This document shows, one piece after another, positions 1-12,103 of a DNA stretch of 64,000 nt. A program made the position numbers and the translations under genes. Position 1 is the first letter of the stretch. Every line of letters begins with the position of its first letter. Origin of the DNA: Mytilinidion resinicola (taxonomy: Eukaryota; Ascomycota; Dothideomycetes; Mytilinidiales; Mytilinidiaceae); contig NW_022985443.1 of the NCBI RefSeq assembly GCF_010093595.1, forward strand, positions 1,766,993-1,830,992. Direction: 5' to 3'. The notes beneath the pieces are model-generated. The model was not told the DNA's origin. It searched no databases and worked only from the letters and a program-made list of their open reading frames with translations.

Positions 1-457
1 CGAAATGGGACGGTGAAGTCGTATCGGAGGGCGTCGACGATGATGACGACTGCTTTTTCAAAGGTCTTGGGATGCCAACACCCCAACTCTGGCGACCCTA
101 CCTGGTATGATCGCGTTAAATCTACAGGAGGCACGGCGCAGGAAGATTTGTAGTCGAGGACAAGTCGGGTAAGGAGGAATCCACTGGTAAATAGGTAGAT
201 GCCTAGGACATGGAGGAGACTAGAACTCAATTAGTGATGCGCGCGACATAGGTAACTGTTGATATTTACAGGATCCAAGAGAAGAAGGCGAGTAAGAGGC
301 CATGGGCAGCCTTGAATCGAACCTCTCCTTGATTGTTAGCTGCCTTTGCATCGTCTGTTCTGTCCCTCAAGCCTGCAGCTTCCTCTTTTTCCTTCTCAGC
401 CTTTGCCTTTGCAAAGGCCGCTGCAAGGCCTTCATAAGACGGCAAAGGGTCCTCCAT
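1..457 (-). CDS. GPI13: GPI ethanolamine phosphate transferase 3, 5' part
   Basis: This is the N-terminal part of the ER membrane enzyme that adds ethanolamine phosphate to the third mannose of GPI anchors (PIG-O in animals). Exon 1 is 457-270, a 49-bp GT-AG intron follows (269-221/220), and exon 2 is 219-1, running off the window. Visible parts are a charged cytosolic N-terminus with a coiled-coil-like KAKAEKEKEEA stretch, a hydrophobic segment across the splice junction (LLLAFFSWILLLHVLGIYLF), the lumenal start LVLDYKSSC, and the phosphatase-fold motif VVIIVDALRYDFTVPF with the first metal-binding Asp. The start is the only ATG before the transmembrane helix. The remaining roughly 900 residues lie outside the window. 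Identification rests on the DALRYDF block and the helix before it, which are characteristic of this family. Confidence 0.88.
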
Positions 458-1202
458 TGAGGTTGTTGACGCGAAAACTATAATCGTGAATGGTTCGCGA
501 CTGATCTGGCGGGCTACGTCGCGAGACCAGGACCCCCACGCGTTTTCAAGAGAGCATCCCGCTAGAGCTTAGTTTGTACTCATGACTTTACTATTACTTG
601 CGATGCTTTGTTAGCTTTGTCAATTTGAAGTTAACACTCTCTTTGAATTATGTAAGGGTAATTTCACATCAGGTTCAAATCTTTTCACCATACTGAAGTA
701 CTCCAAACAGCGGTATATCATCGTACACGCGAAACGCCAATCGTCAAAGGCTTGGCAAGAAAATCACGTTTAGTAGATTCACGTCGTAATGGCGCTACTA
801 GTGCGGAAATTGGATTTACATTGATTTCCCTGGTCGCATCGGAGCAGCAAACCAACTCAGATGGATCATACATTAAGAATAGAAGCTACACAAGAGGATA
901 TAACCTCGATAGAGAAGACTTGACGCCTTGCAGACTCCCAGATCTTCTCCAAGAATGTACAACGAGGCCGAAGCCAGGCCCATACCATACAGACAATCTC
1001 CCCACGGCTACCGGTGAGAAGTGAAGCGCCGCGAACAAGACAGTCAGCACAACTGTACATGGCGTCAAAAATAATAATAGCGGGTCATAGCCAAGTGGCA
1101 TGAAAGGAAGTGCGGAAGTGTAGGGTAGTCGGCGGGCGGGAGAAGGCAGTTGAAGGATGCCGATTAGGGATTAGAGGTGTGGGTGGCGTGGAACACCGTC
1201 GA
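458..1202. other. intergenic, no supported gene
   Basis: This stretch lies between the start of GPI13 and the 3' end of the next minus-strand gene. A 71-codon minus-strand reading frame at 886-1101 begins with a hydrophobic stretch, but I see no family signature, splice structure or coding bias to support it. No RNA gene or repeat was recognised. Confidence 0.4.
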
Positions 1203-1709
1203 CTATGACCATCTCTTTTCATCGTTCTCCTTCAAGCCTCCAATGCGGTCAAGATCAAGAGACTGGAAACGATCCGACGAGTCCTTCTGGTATGGCGGAA
1301 GATCCTCGTTCAATGGCTCCAGTCCGACGCTGTGATCGCCAACACGTACGACGACGACGCGACCAGACTGCTTCTTGCCGGTCTCGTCTACCTCGTCGGG
1401 AAAAGTGATGCGAATCTCCGGCACCGGGCTGGGTGGAGGGCTGGAGGAGTTGTCGATGAGATTCTGCTTCTCCTGGACGGTGATGGTCAAGCGGCGGTGG
1501 TTCGAGGACTTCGAGTTTGATTTCTCGTTGTATAGGGGGAGCTCGGATTCCTTCCTTGCTCTTCGCACGCTTCTTAGCCAGAATAAAAGTCCAATTGCGC
1601 AGAGGCCGACGAGGATGAGGACCATCAGGGCGATGAGGAGATTGATCATGGTAGGGTTGAGTGTTCCGGCGCTCTCATCACGGACAGCAAGCAATTGAAA
1701 GGTCGTCAT
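1203..1709 (-). CDS. small single-pass membrane protein with two LPxY motifs
   Basis: This intronless 168-residue frame has no family I recognise. Residues about 21-46 form one strong transmembrane helix (MINLLIALMVLILVGLCAIG and on) followed by basic residues (RSVRRARK), which suggests an outside N-terminus and a cytosolic tail. The tail is low-complexity, rich in Ser and Pro, and contains LPLY and LPPY. LPxY is a known ligand of the WW domains of Rsp5/Nedd4 ubiquitin ligases, and small single-pass adaptors of Rsp5 carry such motifs, so an Rsp5 adaptor role is possible but is only inference. The helix, the clean open frame and the even codon use support a real gene. An upstream intron in the 5' UTR cannot be excluded. 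Confidence 0.6.
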   Translation of the reverse strand: MTTFQLLAVRDESAGTLNPTMINLLIALMVLILVGLCAIGLLFWLRSVRRARKESELPLYNEKSNSKSSNHRRLTITVQEKQNLIDNSSSPPPSPVPEIRITFPDEVDETGKKQSGRVVVVRVGDHSVGLEPLNEDLPPYQKDSSDRFQSLDLDRIGGLKENDEKRWS

Positions 1710-4650
1710 GGCGGGATGAATGCGAGAGGTGGTCGTGAATAGCTAGGTGTAGCGTAACGTGAGGGCGTACAGCGGATTGACAATGGGATATCAACTGTTG
1801 ACGCACCGCATGTCAGCGGTGATCTCTCGTGGTGAGAGGAATGACGATCGGAGAGCCGGCTTACCTGCGAGAAGCTAGTCGTTGCTGGTGATTGGTATTG
1901 AAGGAGTGGATGCGAACAGCTGAATGAGTGAAGCTGCTGCGGTGGAATGAATGAGTGACAATGCGACGAGGCGCGGAGGTGAGGATGAAGAATGTAGGAC
2001 AGAAGACAGGAGAGCGAAGTCGTGATGCTGGCGGCCGTTGGAACTTCGGGATTAGCGTTGGACTTAGCGCCGGGTCAGCAAATCACCAGGGCAGCGTGGA
2101 AATTAAATTGAGCCCTGGAGGCCAACCACAGAACTCTCTACGCGCTGCTCCAGAAGGGAGCGCTTCACGGAGAGGACGCAGACGCCAGGTCGCCGTGCCC
2201 TGGAAACTGTGGTAAGGCATGCCGCTTGAATTTCGAAGCATCGGAATGCTCCATCTCTCGTCCAGGACGGTAGGGAGCCCGGCCTTGTTGGAAGGCTGAG
2301 CCGGACAGGGAACGGGCAGTAGTCTTGAATGCCAGCTTCTGGGCGCATTGTACGCTTTGATGCCCGAAGATGCTGCATACATACAGCGTCCCTTTACGTC
2401 CGGTGGTCACTCTCTAATATCAAGCCACAGACTTACCGTACAAGGGAGCAACTCCGGACGCCTTTAGGGAGGAATAGCAACGTTCTAGCCAATCAATCTT
2501 CAAGATGGTTAAGTACTAGCCCAGAAAAGAGGTATACCAGGATTGACTCAGTTTAGCGCTATGTTCGCCGGACGTGAAGAGATGCTGTAGACGTGGGTGC
2601 TCGAAGCCACAGCCGCTTTTGGCTTGGAGTGAGTGAGAGCGTTGATGTCTCCGTGGCGTTGTCGGGCATTAAAGAGTAAAATGCGCCAAGAAGATGGCAT
2701 TCAAGACTATTGCTTGCCCGGCAGGGAACTTGTACGGTCCGTTATGCTATGTAGCGGCCTGCTTTAAGCTTATCGATTTTGACACGGAGTCTGTTTAGTC
2801 ACAGCGATCTGCTCAGCTCTGCGACGAGCAGCGCGGTGCAATTCGGCAACAATAGTAGCCGGTTCGGCGAGGACGTCAGCAGAGGTGTTATCAAGCCGTC
2901 CGAGTTCCGCATCCTTAATGTTGTCTGAAGCCGTCCAGTATATACAGAAGGAGAATCAGAACCTGATGTTGTATACACCACGTCGTGAGGAGTGATGCTC
3001 GAGCCCACCTGATTGAGCCCATCTGCTACTGTCTGACGTCCTCTAAAATGATTTGACCGGAAGCGTTGAAAGTATCCTGACATCGGCTCTGAGCGATCAA
3101 CTACTAAATAGACTCGTGCAAGCCAAGCGTACTCAGTTTCGACCTTATCCCTCGGATATGAAAGGTGCCTCAGCGCGTCAAAACCCCCCTTACATCACTC
3201 TTCCCAGTAAACGGGGCGGAATGTACTATCGACCCATGGATCCTGTTGACGGAGTCTTCGGTGAAGTGCTAGAGATGGGCGACGCTTGAAATTCGGTCGG
3301 ACTTGTCATGCAGTGGCTCGTCGACCCCCGAGATCTAAGGACAACGGACAGCTGGGTTGGACCCCCAGGTCATGTGACTCGGATGAATATGCCTCGCACG
3401 ACCCGGACAGCCCTGGCAAGGTGCAACCATGTACGACAGAACAATCGAGTAGCGGTGTAAGAGACTAGAAAGCGCTCCCTAGGATGTGGTAATGTTTACG
3501 AACGAGCCGGAATCTGTTGGCCTATGTAGCTGCTCTTTGCGAGCAATGAGCTGTGGGAGCTATGGCACTGTCAGAGTGAACCTCACTTGAAGCCTGCCAC
3601 CAGCGCAGCCCATCTAGCACATTCCGAGATGAAGCATATCCTTGTACACGCATTGGTGGAGACGTTGCAGTGACCACAGCCTCACTGACTGCTGCAGGCG
3701 GGCGCCTTTGCATCACACGGCGACCAAGAAGGGAGCGTAAACGGCGTCGGCGTCGTGTGAGGCGTCGGGCTGGAGGACGATCATGTATGCAGCCGTCAAC
3801 CGCTGCAGCAAACTTGGAGCACGGCGACGCAGCGACAAGGAGATGGTCACGGAGCGAAGGAGAAGGCAGAGAGAGCAAGAGGAATGGTGCGTTCTTGTGA
3901 AACCAGACCTTGAGGCACAGAAGTCCTTAGCGCCGTCTCACCCTTGGAGGCCACTTTAGGACATCGCAGTGAAGAGGGCGCACTGGGACGGAGCAGCAAC
4001 ACGGCAGGGCATTGCACGGCGATGCTCAGCCCTTATAGGCGACGGGCGACGGGCGACGTCCTGCCGCCGGCGAGAGAGTGTACTGTGTGGTTTTGCGGAG
4101 GCTGCACAGCTGTCTGTCGAGGTGGCGTCGAGGGCTCAAGTTGCGGCTAGCGCTCTTCGGCCCGCCGCCATCTAGTGCTGTACGGGGCCCAGGGCCTGGG
4201 GGACCTGTGAGGCAGCGCGACTGATGAGCGTCCTGGCGTTAGAACCACTCGTCGTTTGCAACCTCTCCCCCAACTCGCTGGCGCATTACATACGCACTGT
4301 ATAGCTACTCTCGCGCGTCCTCAGTCCGCCGCCCGCCGATGCCGCCCGCATCATTCCTCTCCTTGCTTCGACGGCATGCAAGCGGTTGATCAGCCAAGGA
4401 ATTCCCCATATCCTCCACGTTTCCCAACTCTGGCCCTTTCCCCATTCTTTTCTCCCTTTGCTGCTTGTAAATGACCACTACCCTCCTTCTCCGCCCTGAA
4501 CAGAGCACCTCTACACATACATCCGTAGGTCGCACTCCGGCGCCTTCGAGCTACTTGCTGATGCCTGGCACATCAGCCCGCCGCCCACATCTTCGCGCGC
4601 TCCGCTGCTGAGACTGTCGCTACATCCACCCATACTACATCGCCTCAAAA
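1710..4650. other. gene-poor 2.9 kb stretch upstream of the PUF gene
   Basis: No reading frame here shows a recognisable domain or a convincing splice structure, and the scattered 60-125-codon frames overlap on both strands. The part from about 3.5 to 4.65 kb is GC-rich and probably contains the promoter and a long 5' leader of the PUF gene. A short tandem of the 7-mer GGCGACG occurs near 4039-4058. Confidence 0.4.
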
Positions 4651-7489
4651 ATGGAGTCTTTTCAGAATCGATCTCGAATCCCCGAACTCGGCGTTCCCAT
4701 CGACGGCGACAGCGAGCGGCCCGCACATAAATTAGGATGGGGGGGCAGCATCTGGAATTCCAACTCCAACTTTCCCGCTGCACGCGAGAAGGATAGCGTT
4801 GAAGGGAAGATTGGCCAGCTAGTTGCGTCTTCAGAATCGGATGCTTGGAACATTCACCGCTCGCCATGGGATACCAGTAGCCATTCACGATCTGGAGTGT
4901 CCCCAGCCCGACAACGTGTCGCGCAACAGCCGCAGCCTACTCAGGCGTACACCGAAGCGACTATGCCCTCTTCCTATTTCACCTTGGCCCAAGGTGTGCC
5001 ATCTAAACCACTACTGGACCCATCCATAGGCAACTTCTCCGCCTCGAGACCCGTCGAGTCTATAGCTAACGGCTTTGGTGCTTTCGGCCGCCTCGGTGAA
5101 GCTGATGCCCTTGCCTCAAGACCAGCGGAAGCAAACAGCTCCTGGGACAATAACTCGCTGCATTCGCCGACCGATGATCGCCGTAGTATTGCTGCATCAA
5201 GCACCACGCAATCACGAAGCGGTTCTCTGCCACCCTCACGTCATGGCGACCTGCAGTTCCCCCAAAACGCAGATGCTTACTCCAGGTTGTCCCAGCCAGT
5301 ATCTCGCCACAACCCCTCCTTCTCTTCGCAAACCAACGGAAGAGCGTACCAAGAGCGGAGCGGCTCTATACAAAGTGACAGCCTGTCCATGTTTGGACGC
5401 CTCAGCATTAGTAATGAGGTCGATCAAGGCATGGCGGTGCACAAGCCATCGATGAGCGTCAATGGATTGCCTCCATATTTCAGTCCCACATCGCAGGATC
5501 CGGGTTTCATGCGTGATATCACAGACATGTCACAAGTCTTGGTACGTCCCGAGGAAACTCAACCAAACGGCATTGGATCCTTTACACCTGATGGATATGC
5601 GAATGGTCATCTTGGTGACCACACTGCCCAACTGCGACAGTATCAGTTCGATTCTCGAAGCGCCCCCAACGGGACTGGAGTCCGCCAGTCTCCGTACTAT
5701 TCGCAAACACATACACCTCCTGTATATGACCACTTGTATCCATCACGAGCGGATCAAGTGCCTCGCGTTGTCTCCAATGGGAATCTTGCGATTGTTGAGA
5801 GGAAGTTACGTGGATATCAGCAGCTGCAGCAAGTACAGCAAGAGCAGCAAAATTTCATCAACGCGCACCAATTTCAGCAACAACACTACCAGCAAATGAT
5901 CCCCCACAACCAGTTCAGGGCACCCTACTACTCTTACGGCATACCGAATTCTTTACCAGTCAACGGAATCCACCCAGGAATGGCTTTACAGACACTTCCT
6001 GGAATGATGCCTGTGGAGCCGCCCAAGGCGCCGCGGGAGCACGAGCCTAGCGAAGGTTACCGCAGTTTACTTATGCAAGAGTTCAAGCAGAACAACAAAA
6101 CCAGCAAGCGATATGAACTGAAGGACATCTATGACCACATCGTTGAGTTTAGCGGAGACCAGCATGGATCTCGGTTCATCCAGCAAAAGCTGGAGACAGC
6201 GAACAGCGACGAGAAGGAACGGGTGTTCAAGGAGCTGCAATCTGAATCACTACAGCTCATGCAGGACGTCTTCGGCAACTACGTCATCCAGAAGTTCTTC
6301 GAACATGGCGACCAGAACCAGAAACGCATTATCGCTAGCCGAATGAAGGGTCATGTGGTAACTTTGTCCGTGCAGATGTATGCCTGCAGAGTAGTTCAGA
6401 AGGTAGGAACCAAAATCACGGCCTCAAAATCGGGAAGCTTTTGCTAACACACAAATAAGGCCTTAGAGCATATTCTGACCGACCAACAAGCGGAGCTAGT
6501 AAGAGAGCTGGAGAAGGACGTTATCCGATGTGTCAAAGATCAGAATGGCAACCACGTTATTCAGAAGGTCATCGAGCGTGTCCCACCTGAATACCTTGGA
6601 AATACAATCGCAGCATTCAAGGGCCAGGTTGGATTCCTAGCAGCACACACATACGGCTGCCGCGTAATTCAACGATTGCTTGAACACTGTGACGACCCAG
6701 CTCGGGCCTCAATACTCCAGGAACTTCATCTCGAAGGCGCAAAGCTCATTCCGGACCAGTATGGCAACTACGTCACGCAGCACATCATCGAACATGGCCG
6801 GCCAGAGGATCGTGTCAAAATCACTGCATTGGTCAAGAACGAGCTTGCCTTTTTGTCGAAACACAAGTTTGCTAGCAATGTTGTCGAGAAATGTCTGACG
6901 TTCGGCACCAACGAACAGCGCCGTGAGATCATGCTCAAAACCCTGGAAAATGATGAGCGTGGAGAACGCGTCTTGGCGGTATTGCTTAAAGATGCTTATG
7001 GCAACTACGTCGTTCGTAAGTTTTACTACTGGTGCATGCTTTGGAAGTCGCTCACATCGCTACAGAAAAGCTTCTTGATACTCTCAGTCTCAAGGACTTC
7101 TTCGAGTTCGTCGAGCATCTGCAGCCCGAAATGGTCAACAATAGAAGACTCATTCCTGGGAAGCAGGCTGTGGCTGTAGGTGCCTAGAGGCCAGCGTCCA
7201 AGCAAGCGAAGCTAATTATCTATAGATCGAAAAGAAGATGCATAGATTCGACCAGTCTAACGTTTCTCCTAGAATGGACCAGCGTAATTCGGTCGGCTCT
7301 GTCGCCGTGAGTACGGATATCTCAGCGGCCCCATCGCCTCCTCCCTTGGTCAATGATGCTCAGAGTCCACAGAGCTGCTCCTTGCCTAGCACGCATTCCA
7401 GCACTGTCGGCCCTGACGAGCTAGTACACGCCTCCGCCAGCAAGGGCTTCAACGCCCCACACGCAGTAAGCATTGCGAATGCTTTATAG
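4651..7489 (+). CDS. PUF3: Pumilio-family mRNA-binding protein, PUF3 type
   Basis: The product is a cytoplasmic RNA-binding protein of 893 residues that represses or localises mRNAs with UGUANAUA-type sites. Exons are 4651-6402, 6460-7015, 7066-7175 and 7226-7489, and all phases agree. The first 460 residues are disordered and rich in Ser and Gln, with a glutamine-rich patch near residue 400. The eight Puf repeats follow with base-reading triads visible in order: GSRFIQQ, GNYVIQK, ACRVVQK, GNHVIQK, GCRVIQR, GNYVTQH, SNVVEKC and GNYVVQK. Read from repeat 8 to repeat 1, this code predicts U-G-U-A-N-A-U-A. Length and repeat set match yeast Puf3 (about 880 residues), which controls nuclear mRNAs for mitochondrial proteins. 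In filamentous fungi the target set is known to have been rewired, so the targets are uncertain. Confidence 0.92.
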
Positions 7490-8324
7490 TGAAATCGCCT
7501 CGCTCTTTCCACGATGCATGATGATGTCGGCGCCGGTGTTTCGGACGGGATCTGTTCTATACCTCGTTTATATTCACCACTGTCTTAATTGAACGAATCC
7601 CTCCCGGAATGGAAACGGCGAAATAAAAAGTTTTTGGGATGATCTACGATGGGTATACCACTTATTGTCGAATATATGAAGGATAACGTTTCGTTTCTCG
7701 TGGAGAATGTCAAAATACGGCCGCCTCCACTGTAATTTTCTATTCTTGCAAAGCTTTCAGGTGGGCGTACCTGGTATTCATAGCACTGATCTGTTTCCTT
7801 AGCCTATTCGAATAGTCAGGGGTTCATGGCGCATGGTGGTTTGTTTAAATGGAGAGACAAAGGTAGAAAGCTTAGATGCTGGTGGAATTGCGTATTATGT
7901 CCATATCTTGGAACGCCCGAATCAGTCATTCTCTACAACAGCTGATAACATCAATATTCCTTTAATGGAAGGTAACCTCGACATGCATACGAAGTATTGC
8001 GGGTACTTTTGCTGAACTGGTGACAGTACATGCGTGATCTCGAGATGTCCAGGTACTTCGGCTCGAGATCTGATTCTGGTGAAACGTGAAGAGAACATGT
8101 GCAAATGTTAGGATACCCTGTTCATTAATCATGCTATTCTATGTCCGTTCTGTATTCTTGAAGTTTTGCCGCATAGCACTAACAAAACACGTGCTTCCGG
8201 CCTCGGAGCTTGGCAGGGCAGTCTCTAGATCGAGAGCCGTGGAGAAACCTTGTTGCTGGATCGTGCCCAGGGATTATTTCATCGTCAACGCCAACTCCCA
8301 CCAGCAACGCAGACATTCAGCAGA
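7490..8324. other. intergenic between PUF3-like and DUF1640 genes
   Basis: This holds the 3' UTR of the PUF gene and the promoter of the next gene. There is an A-rich stretch near 7620-7632 that could be a polyadenylation region. No supported gene or repeat was seen. Confidence 0.4.
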
Positions 8325-9682
8325 ATGTCAAAACCTTTGACCTTCCTCTATCCTATTTTCTACCGCTCAGTCCGACCCGCATCGCAAAAAAGTCCACCGT
8401 TGAAGCAATCTCGGTCGCATTCCCACTCCATCTCCACCACAACACGCCGCCGAGAGGTGAGACCAGAGCGGTATGGGACTGCTCTTGGAGGCGGTGACAT
8501 TCCGGTAGTGTCGTCAGACACTCAAGCGCCGATAGCGCCAGCAAAAGCAGGGAGTTCACAGACGAAGGAGTCGCAAAACGCTCCTCCCGCACCGCCTCCG
8601 GAAGAGAATCCCGTAAAAGCTTCAAAGACGGAGGAATTGGATAGCGCCGAGTCTACACCATCAACACCGACACCAGACGCGCCTCTAGTTGCGCAATCCA
8701 ACCCTCTGGAAAATGTTCTGCGTCTTCCGTCGCCGAGTGAAGAATCAAAGAAAGCGCCCCACCTCCAGGCCCCACGTTATGTGCACCACGTACGTATTTG
8801 CGTGGTCAAGTTTTTGCTGAGCTATGCTAATGCCTCAAAGTTTGACACATACGGTCTAGTAAAAGACTTGGAAGCCTCAGGATTCAGCCAGGGTCAATCA
8901 GTGTCCATCATGAAAGCTGTGAGGGGTATATTGACGGACAACATGGAGCTTGCGAGGGACGGCTTGGTTAGCAAGAGCAATGTTGAGAACGTGAGACCTC
9001 AATAGCATCCATCATTGTTTGATTGCATCGGCTGATGGCTATGATATCTAGGAAACATATCTCTTCCGCGCAGCGTGCAGCGAACTCCGCACTGAAATCG
9101 CGAACAACCGCAACACCGAGACGGAGAAGATGCGGACAGCGCGCACCAACTTACAACACGAGGTTGACATTTTAAATCAGAGAATGACACAGGAGAGTCT
9201 CACACTGAAAGACGAACTGAAAGGTATGTTCGATGACCGCAAGATGGCAGTGCGTACGGAGCAGCGCAATATGGAAACAAAGGTACGTCACAAGCTTTCA
9301 GATATACAAACAAGGTCTAATTGCGTTTCTACAGATTCAAGAACTAGGATACAAGATCACCGTCGCCTTGAACTCCGATGCGCGAAGTGAAGTCGAGGGC
9401 TTACGCTGGGTTCTGACGCGAAGAGCTGCAATTGCTATTGGCATATCCGCGGCCTTAATCCTAGGAACATTACGATACAGCAGCTATATGACTAAGACGC
9501 AGGAGGCAGAACGAAAGAAGTTGAAAGAGGAGGCTCGACATGCAGACTCGGAGAGGGCGAGCCCGTCAAATGGGGATCATGGATCTGCGGGTACAAACGG
9601 GTCTCCAAAAGCCCCGGTCCTTGGCGGAGAGGCCCTTGGGGGTGAGCTACTTGTCGGCGAGGGAGGAGTCCAGTTGGGTTGA
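8325..9682 (+). CDS. mitochondrial coiled-coil protein, DUF1640/MCUR1-FMP32 family
   Basis: This is a mitochondrial inner-membrane protein of 397 residues related to yeast Fmp32 and animal MCUR1/CCDC90. Exons are 8325-8789, 8841-8990, 9052-9282 and 9335-9682, and all intron phases are 0. The N-terminus is basic and rich in Ser and Arg, as in an import signal, and is followed by a Pro/Ser/Thr-rich linker. The family hallmark HHFDTYGLVKDLEASGFS is created exactly at the first splice junction. A long coiled coil follows (heptads from TETEKMRTARTNLQHEV to QRNMETKIQELG), then a helix RRAAIAIGISAALILGTLRY as the C-terminal membrane anchor and an acidic, Gly-rich tail. The family is linked to respiratory-complex assembly and calcium uniporter regulation. 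An in-frame ATG at 8250 exists, but 8325 gives the better targeting sequence. Confidence 0.88.
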
Positions 9683-10106
9683 TGCTGTGCGCCACCTAGC
9701 TGAAAGCGCGAATTTGTACGTCTGAAGTACAGCACTACGACTCCAATCGTCAAGTGTGAGATGCTACAAGGTCTTCTCAAAACGTAGAAAGATGGACAAC
9801 GATTTTTCTTCATCACGTCTCCTAAGGTAGCCTCGCAAGGTAACTGACAATCAAGAGCAGTCGAGCAGGCCTGAATTGCACCGCAGCAAGATTCGCACCC
9901 GGTTCACATTTTTAATCGTGCCCTGAAGCACCTCAGACGGTGGTGGGCTGTGGTCAAAATCCTGACATCACATCCTGGATTTCAACAAAGGGTTGAAGCG
10001 CTTCAGACACTGCCGAGAGAGCGTAGTAAGGTGGAAATTCCAAGGGATGATATTAAAGAGACCAAAAAAATACACTCTATTCGAAACACATTGGTCCCAC
10101 CCTGCT
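9683..10106. other. convergent 3' intergenic region
   Basis: The two flanking genes converge here, so the stretch should hold both 3' UTRs. I see no gene, repeat or RNA in it. Confidence 0.4.
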
Positions 10107-10972
10107 CTATAGCTTATGTTTCTTAGCCCCGCTGGCCAAGGCAGCAAATTCTTTCTGAGGAATGCCCTTGGTGAAGCGTTCCAGCCCACCAAAGACCTCT
10201 TCCACACCCTGCCTGTCTAGAATGCCCCTCTCCGGTTTCCGGATGAGCGCTTTGATTTTCACCATGCTGTCCGCGTTCAGATGCGCCCCGAGACGGTCAT
10301 CCACCTCCTTCAAGACCTCGCCTAAGAACTTTTCCGAATTATCCTTCGATCCGACGTCAAACACCTTGTTTACGAAGCCAGCTTGCACGAGCTCTTCACA
10401 GCTAATCCGTTTGCTCATTATTAGGGCCTCATTTGCCTTGCTTATACCCAGCCGCTGTACGAAGCCGCGGCTCGCGTTGCCCTCCGTTACTAGGCCAAGA
10501 GAAGAGAATGGTGTGAGTAAGAAGACATGCGGCGCGGCGTAGATGAAGTCGGAGAAGGCGATTAGGGCGGCGGAGAGACCGACGGCAGGGCCATTCAGGG
10601 CAGTGACGAGGATCTTGGGGTGGGTGTAAAAGGCGTGCGTGATGTAGATGTTCTGGGAGACAAACGACCTCAGCCAGAAGCGCGTGGTGTCTTCATTGCT
10701 GGGCTGTGAGCCGCCAATTGATACGTCGGCGCCGGCTGAGAAGTATCGTCCACTGCCGGTCAGAACTGTGATTGCGATGTCGTCGTGGGCAGCAACTGTC
10801 GTCATAGCCTGGGCTAGTTGGTGGTATCCTGTTACCTGTTAGTCGGGTGGGATAAGGTATAAGACCAACCGTAGGACAAACCGTCTGCGTTCAAAGCATT
10901 TAGCTTCTTCGGGTCGTTCAAGGTTATGATAGCAACATTGCCACGGTAGGTAATGGCTACGTACTCGGTCAT
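10107..10972 (-). CDS. ECI1: peroxisomal delta3,delta2-enoyl-CoA isomerase
   Basis: This crotonase-fold enzyme of 274 residues shifts double bonds of unsaturated enoyl-CoA so that beta-oxidation can continue. Exons are 10972-10870 and 10828-10107, and the intron (10869-10829) is only 41 bp. The crotonase signatures are NVAIITLNDPKKLNAL at the N-terminus, the oxyanion-hole segment GRYFSAGADVS, the second hole NGPAVGLSAALIAFSD, and SLGLVTEGNASRGFVQRLG, whose Glu is the likely catalytic base. The C-terminus is HKL, a variant of the type 1 peroxisomal targeting signal; yeast Eci1 ends in a similar tripeptide. Other crotonase-fold enzymes are possible, but the length and the VTEGxAS motif favour the isomerase. 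Confidence 0.85.
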
Positions 10973-11549
10973 GCTGCAGAGGTTATTGCTGCGTCAGGAA
11001 GGACGTGATGCTCGTTGGGAAGCGGATAGTGTATATTCAGGTACGAAGGAGGTTACGGAAGACGTTCAGAAATGATGAATTATTGAGACTCTAAACTACA
11101 TGGCGGAGGGGATGGTAAGTAAGCTTTGGGGTCGGTTGACAAGTGAGTGAGAAAGCCGATGAGATATTGGATATTGTACCGAGGCTTGACTTCTGGAATC
11201 CTAAAGCAGAAATCATAAGTCCAGCGTCTATTCTAATTGATACATACAAAGGAGTGATACTGGTAATAGATGCTCGTGTCCAGAGCCAGGTATTCAAGCT
11301 TCAACATAGTCAGACATAGGGGGTCTCCTGGTATTGCTGCAGTATGGGAGAGAGAAAGAAGCATGTGAATGGTGGTGGTTGCGGGGAAGGATCTGATAAG
11401 ATAGAGGCCGAGTAATCGCCGGACTAAATGACCTGATGATCCTCGCATCGCGAAATCGACTCCAGAGCTCCCTCCGCCCAACAAACCTACTGTCTCCCCA
11501 AAACTTGAGACCTGTAGGATTCCAGAACCAAAATATCCATCAAGTCACA
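10973..11549. promoter_or_regulatory. divergent promoter region, ECI and PET100
   Basis: The isomerase gene (minus) and the PET100-like gene (plus) diverge from this 577-bp gap, so it must contain both promoters. I could not pick out specific factor sites with confidence. An in-frame ATG at 11436 upstream of PET100 lies within it. Confidence 0.5.
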
Positions 11550-11872
11550 ATGGGCGGACCCAATCTGGAAGTCTTTAAGGTAATTCGCCGCAATGCCCAC
11601 GTCCTCTTCAAACCGCTAATTCCTCCCAGTTCGGACTCTACATCTTTTTTCCTATCGGCATAATGTACTACTTTGGCACGAACCTCGATGGCAAATTCAG
11701 CGTTCCCGACTTCTGGCCCAAGGAAGGACAAACGAACCGAGTACCCTACGAGCGGGATGAAATTGAGAAGGAATTGAAGCGCATGAAGGCGCGGCGACTG
11801 GCGCTCAGGGAGGAGAGGTTGGAGGAAGCGAAGCGAAATCAGCGAAGACCTGTGCAGGGGGAAGAGAGCTAG
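11550..11872 (+). CDS. PET100: cytochrome c oxidase assembly protein PET100
   Basis: The product is a 90-residue chaperone of complex IV assembly in the mitochondrial inner membrane. Exon 1 (11550-11579) has only 30 bases, a 50-bp GT-AG intron follows, and exon 2 is 11630-11872. The sequence opens MGGPNLEVFKFGLYIFFPIG, with the N-terminal helix that anchors the family, followed by MYYFGTNLDGKFSVPDFWP and a long charged helix rich in Glu, Lys and Arg. Human PET100 has the same plan (MGVKLEIF, then a helix, then a charged tail) and a similar size. The ATG at 11436 is in frame and would add 38 residues that look like a targeting sequence. I prefer 11550 because the family starts at MGxxLEIF. Confidence 0.88.
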
Positions 11873-12103
11873 GATACGAGAATCACAGTCAATTGATGGG
11901 CCTGCCGATCACCCTGGACCGAGACGCGAACTTCTTGGACGATTACATCGAGAAACGAGCCGAGGAAGGGCGAGTGCTGTCAATTGGGAATGGGAAGGAT
12001 AGTTGCGATTGTCAGACACGCATGAGAGAGGAGTTACGACATTGCATCATTTGGAGTTTGGGTAAATGCATTTGTATTGGTACACATGTACAAAAATGTA
12101 CAT

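Noticed and set aside
660..690. GGTTCAAATC near 672, similar to a tRNA B box
   Set aside because: No A box or cloverleaf-forming flanks at the right distance, so no tRNA gene was called. I found no convincing tRNA or 5S rRNA gene in the window.
752..1024. 90-codon plus-strand frame upstream of the small membrane protein gene
   Set aside because: No domain, no homopolymer-free coding pattern and overlapping frames on the other strand; treated as chance.
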